Assembly (NCBI GenBank): GCA_024635855.1
Contig: JAGXHZ010000147.1
Span: forward strand, 1-12,842
Direction of reading: 5' to 3'
DNA length: 12,842 nucleotides
Source of the DNA: Sulfuricurvum sp.
GTDB taxonomy: Bacteria; Campylobacterota; Campylobacteria; Campylobacterales; Sulfurimonadaceae
Position 1 is the stretch's first letter. Every line of letters begins with the position of its first letter. Both the position numbers and the translations under genes were made by a program. Shown in pieces: positions 7,025 through 12,842 of this stretch. Below the pieces are notes generated by a model that had not been told where the DNA came from, ran no database searches, and worked only from the letters and a program-made list of their open reading frames with translations.

Positions 7025-7311
7025 TGGAGTTGGCAAGCGTTAACACGTATAAAGAACTTCCTAAAATCGGTTCTAAAGAGAGTGATAAAGCACTTCGTGA
7101 AAAAACCGATCAGTTTGAATCCATTATCGTAAAAATGATGCTGGATGAAGCAATGAAAGATGAAAAAAATATTTTCAAAACGAATGATCCGGGGGATAAG
7201 ATTTTTAAATCGATGTACCGAGAAGAGCTTTCCAATGCGAGTGCAGGGGGATTTGGCTTTTCACAAATGTTATTTGACAGCTTGAGTCAAAAAGGGGTGA
7301 AAAGTAATTAA
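7024..7311 (+). CDS. flgJ: Single-domain FlgJ, rod-binding/rod-capping protein
   Basis: A 95-aa protein matching only the N-terminal rod-binding domain of FlgJ. Typical features are QFESIIVKMMLDEA near 29-42 and the end GGFGFSQMLFDSL (about 78-90), which corresponds to the GGIGL-x-ML segment of larger FlgJ proteins. The beta-N-acetylglucosaminidase domain of enteric FlgJ is absent, as is normal in Campylobacterota, so another enzyme must open the peptidoglycan for the rod. It acts in the periplasm as scaffold for rod growth and lacks a signal peptide, consistent with export by the flagellar type III system. Its start overlaps the flgI stop by one base. Confidence 0.92.
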   Translation: MELASVNTYKELPKIGSKESDKALREKTDQFESIIVKMMLDEAMKDEKNIFKTNDPGDKIFKSMYREELSNASAGGFGFSQMLFDSLSQKGVKSN

Positions 7312-7328
7312 AAGATTACATTTTTTTT
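7304..7328 (+). terminator. Weak intrinsic terminator-like hairpin after flgJ
   Basis: GTAAT (7304-7308) and ATTAC (7315-7319) can pair around a 6-nt loop that contains the flgJ stop codon, followed by A and eight T (7321-7328). The stem is short and AT-rich, so termination would be partial at best. It overlaps the -35 region proposed for the flgM promoter, which could separate flgIJ from flgMNK transcription while allowing read-through. Confidence 0.35.
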
Positions 7329-7343
7329 GTTTTTGGTCGATAT
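7317..7343 (+). promoter_or_regulatory. Sigma-28 (FliA)-like promoter of flgM
   Basis: TACATTTT (7317-7324) and GTCGATAT (7336-7343) are separated by 11 nt. They match the sigma-28 elements TAAAGTTT and GCCGATAA at six of eight positions each, with consensus spacing. The CGATAT core is typical of campylobacterotal FliA promoters. Transcription would begin near 7350-7353, about 30 nt before flgM. This agrees with flgM being a late gene that inhibits sigma-28 and so limits its own expression. Confidence 0.65.
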
Positions 7344-7382
7344 TAAGACTATAAAGATTTTAAACAAAAATAAGGAATCGCT

Positions 7383-7589
7383 ATGATTTCATCCCTAAAC
7401 AGCTCCCTCTTACGAGGAGCGTATCAAGATGTAAGCACAAAACCAAAAGAGCAAGAAAAAATGACTCAAACGGTTGCAAAGCAAGGTGACACAAGCCGTG
7501 TAGATGAGCTAAAAGCCTCTATCGAAAATGGTGAATATCGTGTCGATATAGAAGCGTTAGCCCAGCGTATCGCCAAGGACTTAACGTAA
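7383..7589 (+). CDS. flgM: FlgM, anti-sigma-28 factor
   Basis: A 68-aa protein whose C-terminal half matches FlgM: RVDELKASIENGEYRVDIEA (39-58) followed by LAQRIAKDLT. FlgM binds FliA (sigma-28) and holds back late flagellar genes until it is exported or, in Campylobacterales, until filament assembly proceeds. The N-terminal half is polar and low in hydrophobics, as expected of an intrinsically disordered secreted region. The start is ATG 7383 with AAGGA 6 nt upstream. It lies between flgJ and flgN, as in C. jejuni, and downstream of its own sigma-28-like promoter. Confidence 0.93.
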   Translation: MISSLNSSLLRGAYQDVSTKPKEQEKMTQTVAKQGDTSRVDELKASIENGEYRVDIEALAQRIAKDLT

Positions 7590-7622
7590 CGCACTTTTTT
7601 GGTGCACATTTAGGAGTTTATG

Positions 7623-8051
7623 ATGTTGTCCTACCAGTTGCAAAACGCTATCAAAGATCTTGACAAGTTAATCTCGCTTTCACTTGAAGACATTAATGAT
7701 ATAAAAGAGGCAAATCACAATCCCCAGTTTGATCGTCTTTCAATCAAGCAAGAAAAAATAACAAGTTTTGAACAAAAAAAAGCGATGATTGATCACGAAA
7801 TTTCCAAACTTATGAATGCACAGCCTGAAAAAGCCTTGAATGATTTATTGGATGATGAAGAGCATCACGAACTCGAAAATCTCAAAGTACATTTATCACG
7901 ATTGCGTGATGTCAATCAGCAATACGCAAAAATGGTTTTAAGTGTGGGAGCATTTTACAATTCACTACTCGAAAAAGTTGTTCCAACGCAGATGCAGGGA
8001 TATCAATCTGTTGTCTCCAGTGAAGCTTCATTTTTGGAATTGAGGGTTTAA
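7623..8051 (+). CDS. flgN: FlgN-like export chaperone for FlgK/FlgL
   Basis: A 142-aa, largely alpha-helical, charged cytosolic protein with no signal peptide or membrane segment. Sequence identity to textbook FlgN is low, so the call rests mainly on its place between flgM and flgK (the Cj1465 position), its length, and heptad-like helices over about 1-25, 40-62 and 72-118. FlgN binds the C-terminal helix of hook-associated proteins before export. TAGGAG at 7611-7616 supports ATG 7623 (6-nt spacing) better than the tandem ATG at 7620 (3 nt). The stop abuts the flgK ATG with no gap, so the chaperone and its client are translationally coupled. Confidence 0.78.
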   Translation: MLSYQLQNAIKDLDKLISLSLEDINDIKEANHNPQFDRLSIKQEKITSFEQKKAMIDHEISKLMNAQPEKALNDLLDDEEHHELENLKVHLSRLRDVNQQYAKMVLSVGAFYNSLLEKVVPTQMQGYQSVVSSEASFLELRV

Positions 8052-9893
8052 ATGTCATCTATTTTTAATGCACTTCATATCGGATACAGTGGGCTTAATG
8101 CTGCTCAAGTTGGGATTGATACAACAGGGCATAACATCGCTAATGCTGAGACAGAAGGGTATACTCGCCAACGTGTCGTAACAGCTGCAGCAACCCCAGT
8201 TAGCATCGATCCGGGACAGCGTGGAAATGGGACACAAATTACGGAGATTACCCGTATTTTTGACCAATTTGTTTTTGATCGTTATGCTACAGCATCACAA
8301 ACAAAAGATTATTCGGATGCAATGACAAAGAATTTACAAGAGCTTTCTAGCTATTTTCCTGAAATTGATAAAGTAGGAATTAAAAATGACCTTCAAAATT
8401 ATTTTAATTCATGGCAGTCACTGGCAAACAATCCAAGTAACAGTTCGTTAAAAGTAGATTTGGCACAGCAAGCGCAAAATTTGACCCAGCATATGAATGA
8501 AACGCGCATGCAAATTACGGGATTACAATCTTCTCTTAACGATCAGCTTGCAGTGAATATTAATGAAGTCAATCGCATCGCTGAACAAATAGCAGGATTA
8601 AACAAGTCAATCAATGTTGCTGAAAGCGGTGGATTGAACAATGCCAATGACTTGCGTGATCAACGAAATCAGCTTGAATTAACGATGTCAAAACTTGTAG
8701 GTTCCAAGGTGGCTATCGGTCAAATTCAAAGTAATACGGGTGTAAACAGCAGTATTGCAGAAGGAAGCGGGAGTTATACGATACAAATCGGGGGCATTAA
8801 TATTGTTGACGGTTCTAATTTTCATCCGATTGGTATTGAAAGTGCCGGTAATAAAAACGGTTACAATGACCTTTATTATGAACGTCAAGATGGGGTCAAA
8901 ATTCCATTTGCTCAAAATATTTCAGGTGGAAAAATTGGTGCACTGTTAGAACTTCGTGGTTCTCAAATAGGGGTTGATGGCGAATTCGAGGATGGTTTTT
9001 TACAAGAAACTATTAATAATATGGATACTTTTGCGAAAGGTCTTATTGAATCCACCAACAGCCTTTATGCCCAAAGTGCTACATCTGTAATGCATTCAAA
9101 TTCGTTGGGATTCTCAGACGGGGAAGCGCTTCTAGGCAGCGGTGAGAATTTTCAAGCAGGGTCTTTTGAGGTCGTTGCATACGACATTGATGGAAATGAA
9201 GTTGCAAGAAGGAAGATTAGCATTGATGCTTCTACCATAATGGGTGATACTTCGACAGCAAATAGCATTGTTGGAAAGATGAGCGCAGCAAATGATGATA
9301 ATAGTGACAATAATGCGCTTAATGACATCAATAATATTTTAACCACATCTTTTTCTTCTTCATACGTATTGGATATAACGATTAATCAGAGCTTTGCTGA
9401 TCAAGGATATACTTTTGCCATCGAAGACAAAGGGACCAATTTTGCAGGAGCTACAGGATTGAGTCGATTTTTTGATGGTAACAGTGCTAAAAACATAGAA
9501 CTTAATACCGATTTACAAAACGATTCGAGTCAGATTCGAGGATTTAAATCGCCTGCAAAAGGGGATAATCAAACGTCTTTGGATATGGTTGAGTTACAGT
9601 TTTCTACCGTTTCATTTAATAATGGTACATTAACTTCCAATGAGACGCTTTACAGCTATTTTGATTCACTCGTAAGTAAAGTAGGTACACGAACCAACTC
9701 AGCTATTTTGAGCAATAATTCAATCACAGCCCAGTTTAATGCCGTAAAGCAAGAATACGATTCAGTCGGAAAAGTTAGTATTGACGAAGAGATGGCAAAT
9801 CTCATTCGCTATCAAACCTCCTACGGTGCCGCTGCGAAAGTAATTACGACGATAGATCAAATGATGACAACACTATTGGGGATCAAGGCTTGA
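8052..9893 (+). CDS. flgK: Flagellar hook-associated protein 1 (FlgK)
   Basis: First hook-filament junction protein, exported by the flagellar type III system. The 613-aa product has the N-terminal D0 segment IGYSGLNAAQVGIDTTGHN, then IANAETEGYTRQR (about 10-41), which is the flagellar rod/hook signature. It also has the matching C-terminal helix SIDEEMANLIRYQTSYGAAA, then KVITTIDQMMTTLLGIKA (about 575-613). These two ends pair as a coiled coil in the assembled junction. The central variable domain (about 200-540) is rich in Asn, Ser and Asp, as is usual for surface-exposed hook-associated proteins. GAGGG at 8042-8046 serves as ribosome site with 5-nt spacing. It overlaps the next gene by one base (TGATG). 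Confidence 0.96.
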   Translation: MSSIFNALHIGYSGLNAAQVGIDTTGHNIANAETEGYTRQRVVTAAATPVSIDPGQRGNGTQITEITRIFDQFVFDRYATASQTKDYSDAMTKNLQELSSYFPEIDKVGIKNDLQNYFNSWQSLANNPSNSSLKVDLAQQAQNLTQHMNETRMQITGLQSSLNDQLAVNINEVNRIAEQIAGLNKSINVAESGGLNNANDLRDQRNQLELTMSKLVGSKVAIGQIQSNTGVNSSIAEGSGSYTIQIGGINIVDGSNFHPIGIESAGNKNGYNDLYYERQDGVKIPFAQNISGGKIGALLELRGSQIGVDGEFEDGFLQETINNMDTFAKGLIESTNSLYAQSATSVMHSNSLGFSDGEALLGSGENFQAGSFEVVAYDIDGNEVARRKISIDASTIMGDTSTANSIVGKMSAANDDNSDNNALNDINNILTTSFSSSYVLDITINQSFADQGYTFAIEDKGTNFAGATGLSRFFDGNSAKNIELNTDLQNDSSQIRGFKSPAKGDNQTSLDMVELQFSTVSFNNGTLTSNETLYSYFDSLVSKVGTRTNSAILSNNSITAQFNAVKQEYDSVGKVSIDEEMANLIRYQTSYGAAAKVITTIDQMMTTLLGIKA

Positions 9894-10687
9894 TGTTTAT
9901 TGCAAGTGCTATCTTGCTTGCGGGAATTGTCCTTTTTTCTTTTTTTGGCTCTCTTGTATATGGAATTGATCCAAGCAGTTTGGATAAAAATGCTATTTTG
10001 CTCCCTCCGTCACTTCTTCATTGGTTTGGAACCGATAGACTCGGACGTGATGTGCTGGCGCGTATTATTGAGGGTGGTCAAGTCTCTTTGATTATTGGTT
10101 TTGGAAGTGCACTATTTTCCACTTTTATCGGTTTGATTTATGGTGTGAGTGCTGCGTTGTTACGCGGTGGCTATGATAAACTTTTTATTGTTATTGTTGA
10201 TCTCTTTTTAACGTTTCCAACCCTCTTTTTACTTCTTACGCTTGTTAGTTATGTGAATGCTTCCGTATTGGTGTTGATCTTTATTATTTCCATTACAGGA
10301 TGGATGAGTACCGCACGGCTAATCCGCTCAGAAAGTTTTGCAATCAGCGCTAAACCCTACATACGAATCTTGTATATTGCACATGTTCATCCTTTTAAAA
10401 TCATGATGAAGTATTACGCACCGTTACTTGCCCCAATTGTATTAATTAGCTTTACGTTTGGAGTAGGGGGAGCGATTTTAGCGGAATCAGGACTTTCATT
10501 TTTAGGTCTTGGGATTACCGCACCACAAATGAGTTGGGGAAGTATTCTCAGCAGTGGGAAAGAGGTGATTGATATCGCATGGTGGGTAAGTTTTTTTCCG
10601 GGACTTATGATATTTATCGTGACGTTTGCATTAATGAACATCTCGAACACGCTTCAAGCGCGTTTGAGTCAAAAAGAGATTCACTGA
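9893..10687 (+). CDS. DppC/OppC-like ABC transporter permease, orphan
   Basis: A 264-aa inner-membrane permease of the peptide/nickel (DppC) class with about six hydrophobic segments: near 2-22, 66-90, 98-119, 122-141, 177-200 and 230-253. The DppC hallmark GTDRLGRDVLAR is at 46-57, and ESGLSFLGLG (198-207) with WGSILSSG (215-222) is conserved near the C-terminus. The cytoplasmic EAA loop, which docks the ATPase, is degenerate: where the family has EAA-x3-G, this protein has R158-I-L and H164. The start is ATG 9893 in TGATG with the flgK stop. No DppB partner, ATPase or binding protein lies in the window, so the substrate is unknown. It may work with subunits encoded elsewhere or may no longer use a standard ATPase. 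Confidence 0.85.
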   Translation: MFIASAILLAGIVLFSFFGSLVYGIDPSSLDKNAILLPPSLLHWFGTDRLGRDVLARIIEGGQVSLIIGFGSALFSTFIGLIYGVSAALLRGGYDKLFIVIVDLFLTFPTLFLLLTLVSYVNASVLVLIFIISITGWMSTARLIRSESFAISAKPYIRILYIAHVHPFKIMMKYYAPLLAPIVLISFTFGVGGAILAESGLSFLGLGITAPQMSWGSILSSGKEVIDIAWWVSFFPGLMIFIVTFALMNISNTLQARLSQKEIH

Positions 10688-10690
10688 GTA

Positions 10691-11224
10691 TTAGATAATT
10701 CTTGCAATTTCGAGTAGACTATCGGGAAAAGAAAAACGGTTTTCCCGAAGAGCTTTAGAATTGATTAAAATAATGGGAACTCGTTCCATCCGGATCGAGA
10801 GTAAAAGACCATAATCTCCGAGTTTGTCGGCGTCATAAAGGGCTGTAATCGTACTGGATGAGCCGACAGCATTGTGGACTTTTTTGAGTTGAGACAAACT
10901 TGCTTTGAGCGCATAAATCAGGTGATAGGATGTTGTACTGTCAAGTTTATTAAAAGGGAGCATCGTTACGGCAATCGGATGTCCGTTTAGATTCCCATTG
11001 AATTTATTCATCAAAATTCTGTTGCAGCTTGCCGCGGTATCCTCGTCGTTCTGATCATAGGCGATCAAAATTTTAATCGGAGATTTACTGTGTGTAAAAG
11101 CAATGTTTTTATCGAGCATAGCAATTTTCGGCAGCAATGTGAGTTGTGTATCTAATAAAAAGGGATCATAAGATGCGCTCCATCCGGCAGCACCCAGTGC
11201 AAGGGTCATAAGGATTCGTTTCAA
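10691..11224 (-). CDS. YfiR/DUF4154-like periplasmic protein
   Basis: A 177-aa protein with a signal peptide (MKRILMTLALGAAGWSA, cleavage likely after A17). The pattern LTLLPKIAMLDKN (28-40), KILIAYD (51-57) and the ending INSKALRENRFSFPDSLLEI (154-173) then ARII resembles the YfiR family, in which a conserved IN-x2-AA segment precedes a C-terminal LL-x-LA helix. YfiR-type proteins act in the periplasm, often controlling a membrane diguanylate cyclase or kinase, and are often encoded beside TonB-dependent receptors. The start is TTG 11224, overlapping the receptor stop (TTGA), with a strong AGGGGG ribosome site about 6 nt upstream. The gene converges on the permease with only 3 nt between stops. 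The family call is moderate because identity is low. Confidence 0.7.
   Translation of the reverse strand: MKRILMTLALGAAGWSASYDPFLLDTQLTLLPKIAMLDKNIAFTHSKSPIKILIAYDQNDEDTAASCNRILMNKFNGNLNGHPIAVTMLPFNKLDSTTSYHLIYALKASLSQLKKVHNAVGSSSTITALYDADKLGDYGLLLSIRMERVPIILINSKALRENRFSFPDSLLEIARII
10722..10748. repeat. Perfect 9-bp inverted repeat (hairpin) in the YfiR-like 3' end
   Basis: TCGGGAAAA (10722-10730) and TTTTCCCGA (10740-10748) are exact reverse complements separated by 9 nt. The hairpin lies 35 nt past the permease stop on the plus strand and inside the coding end of the YfiR-like gene. Neither strand has a T-run after it, so it is not a standard intrinsic terminator. It could stall or protect the 3' end of the flagellar transcript, which otherwise has no visible terminator. 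Confidence 0.5.
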
Positions 11225-12842
11225 AATGTCCCCCTGATGGTGGCCATAAATGCGCGTCCGGTTGATGGATAGTCGTCATTGTAGGTACCAGAAGGGCTGG
11301 GGTAGAGTTCTCGCTCGTCAAAAATATTTTTGAGTGTGAATTGAATCTCGCTGTGAAGGAGCGGGAATTTGTATCCGACAGAGGTATCTACGATTCCGAG
11401 TGCTTTCATATCACTTCGTGGATCGGTGGATACTCTGGGTGTGGCACTTTGCCATCGACCGGCAAGTGAGGCGTACCAATTTTCATCCAATGTTTGAGTG
11501 ATAAATCCCCGCGCTGTATCGGCAGGAGCATTGGCAAGAGTTACCCTATTGCCATCTTCCGCCCAAATATGGGTATAAGCGGCATAAAACGACGTTGCAT
11601 CATATCGCTTTCGCCACTCTCCTTCGATCCCCTGAATAAGACTTTTTGATCCGTTTACATACTCATAGCGGGCTAATGACGTATTGTATTGCAGATAAAT
11701 TTGTTCATCGTTATTGAGACGGAATAGGTTGAGTGAGAGCGTATGGTCGGTTTCGAATTGATGGATGAACTGAGTTTCGTACGCTATGACAGTTTCGGGA
11801 AGCAGATTTGGATTTCCCCAGCGGGCTTTGTTATTGAGGGTAAACATCTCTTGCCATGAGGGATTTCTATGGGCGCGGGAGATTGAAAACTTGACGAGGT
11901 TGTTTGGATCGATAGTATAGATAGCTGCAATTCGCGGATCGATTTGTGTTGCTAAGCCATTACGATGATCGAGCGTAAGGGAAGTGTAGCCGGTTAAAGA
12001 CGCCGATATAGCGTGTTCATAAGTCATATAGGCACTCAGATTACTGATAGAGCCGTTGGGATTGAAAAATGGGAGCGTTGTTGAATAGTCGGTCATCCCT
12101 GTTCCGCTGTCACGATTGGTGGTGATTGTTTTTTCGGATGAAACACTGCTCCATGAACCGCTAAGTCCAAAGGTTGCATCACCTCCGTATAGGTTTCCTT
12201 TCAGGGTATTATTAACCTTATACGTTCGGATAAAGGCTTCATGAATACCATAAAAACCGTTTGGATAGGTGACAATAACTGTAGGCGGCGTGAGAGAAGG
12301 TAAAATTAGCCCTGCGGGGGCTAGGAGCTGATGGCTGACAAAACTGTCTTGAGTCATTGCCGCTTGAAGTGTTCCGGTAAAATCTTTTGCATTATAGTGG
12401 GCACCGGCTCGAACTTGCCACTGATCGACGTTGTAGTGGTCGCCTTCAGTTGCCAGGGCATAGTTGATCCCTCCGCCTGAGCCGTGCCGATAGGTGGAGA
12501 GGCGGCCGTCGGCAAAAAAAGCCCCCTTGGAGATCGATCCCGAAAGCATAGTCGCATCGGTGGATGAGGGGGCATTGCCTGAGCGGGAGAGGTGTGCATT
12601 TGCGGCGCCCAGAAGATTGCTGGAAAGACCGTCTTGTCCATATGAGAGGGAAAGGTCATCATGAACCGTATACAAATCGGCCGCAAAAGCAAAATCGTCA
12701 TGGGCCATCGCATAGGAGGCGCCAGCTTTACGGGTGCCGAAGGTTCCCGAAGAGACGAACCAGCGGCTTAGACCTTCAGTCGGGGCTTCCCCTTTGTAGG
12801 TGGTTACGACGATGGACCCGGCATAGCCCGAATGTCCATTAC
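11221..12842 (-). CDS. TonB-dependent outer-membrane receptor (N-terminus beyond right edge)
   Basis: 539 codons are visible, open to the right edge; the signal peptide, TonB box and most of the plug lie outside. The first residues seen (NGHSGYAGSIVVTTYKGEAP) fit the end of a plug domain leading into the first barrel strands. The rest is a beta-barrel of alternating strands with family landmarks: SRAHRNPSWQEMF (plus-strand complement near 11,846-11,886), WGNPNLLPETVIAYETQF, LKNIFDERELYP near the end, and a terminal Phe (IRGTF) as in barrel proteins recognised by BAM. The substrate cannot be told; siderophore-, haem- and cobalamin-type receptors share this plan. An internal ATG at 12708 is not the true start. 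It is probably co-transcribed with the YfiR-like gene, whose start overlaps its stop. Confidence 0.93.
   Translation of the reverse strand, partial: NGHSGYAGSIVVTTYKGEAPTEGLSRWFVSSGTFGTRKAGASYAMAHDDFAFAADLYTVHDDLSLSYGQDGLSSNLLGAANAHLSRSGNAPSSTDATMLSGSISKGAFFADGRLSTYRHGSGGGINYALATEGDHYNVDQWQVRAGAHYNAKDFTGTLQAAMTQDSFVSHQLLAPAGLILPSLTPPTVIVTYPNGFYGIHEAFIRTYKVNNTLKGNLYGGDATFGLSGSWSSVSSEKTITTNRDSGTGMTDYSTTLPFFNPNGSISNLSAYMTYEHAISASLTGYTSLTLDHRNGLATQIDPRIAAIYTIDPNNLVKFSISRAHRNPSWQEMFTLNNKARWGNPNLLPETVIAYETQFIHQFETDHTLSLNLFRLNNDEQIYLQYNTSLARYEYVNGSKSLIQGIEGEWRKRYDATSFYAAYTHIWAEDGNRVTLANAPADTARGFITQTLDENWYASLAGRWQSATPRVSTDPRSDMKALGIVDTSVGYKFPLLHSEIQFTLKNIFDERELYPSPSGTYNDDYPSTGRAFMATIRGTF

Noticed and set aside
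7591..7605. GCAC/GTGC hairpin around a T-rich loop between flgM and flgN
   Set aside because: Only 4 bp, with the T-run in the loop and not after the stem, so it does not look like a terminator; probably chance.
12354..12713. 119-codon frame overlapping the TonB receptor on the same strand
   Set aside because: Out-of-frame shadow with no domain or ribosome site; the receptor frame is continuous through this region.

Overview
The window looks like a chromosomal segment of a free-living campylobacterotal (epsilonproteobacterial) bacterium of the Sulfuricurvum/Sulfurimonas kind; the genus is inference. The main clue is gene order. A small conserved protein, an RsmD-type methyltransferase, flgI, flgJ, flgM, a flgN-like gene and flgK follow each other in the same order as Cj1460-Cj1466 of Campylobacter jejuni. 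The photolyase, the two-PAS GGDEF-EAL protein and the TonB-dependent receptor fit an environmental relative better than a host-adapted species.

Layout. Positions 1-2022 (minus strand) hold a PAS-PAS-GGDEF-EAL cyclic-di-GMP protein whose C-terminus runs off the left edge. Positions 2112-4432 (minus) hold a two-gene unit, a RudS-type tRNA 4-thiouridine desulfidase followed 2 nt later by a class I photolyase. Positions 4598-4834 (plus, divergent) encode a small protein with two CDGSH iron-sulfur motifs. Positions 4965-10687 (plus) form the flagellar block: a receiver-like small protein, rsmD, flgI, flgJ, flgM, flgN and flgK. It ends with a lone DppC-like ABC permease whose start overlaps the flgK stop. 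Positions 10691-12842 (minus, convergent) hold a TonB-dependent receptor, cut by the right edge, followed by a YfiR-like periplasmic protein.

Regulation visible in the sequence. A near-ideal sigma-54 promoter (GG-N10-GC) sits before flgI. A sigma-28-like promoter sits before flgM. This matches the known flagellar hierarchy: the P-ring and rod genes are made as middle genes under RpoN, and FlgM (anti-sigma-28), the FlgN chaperone and the hook-filament junction FlgK can be raised under FliA. Several genes are translationally coupled: rudS-phr 2 nt apart, small protein-rsmD 11-nt overlap, flgI-flgJ TAATG, flgN-flgK 0 nt, flgK-permease TGATG, TonB receptor-YfiR TTGA.

No stretch over 300 bases lacks a gene; the longest gap is the 165-nt divergent region at 4433-4597. 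I saw no tRNA, rRNA, CRISPR array, insertion sequence or attachment site. The least explained items are the miniaturised receiver-like protein before rsmD, the permease with a degenerate EAA loop behind flgK, and the pairing of a tRNA thio-modification eraser with photolyase.
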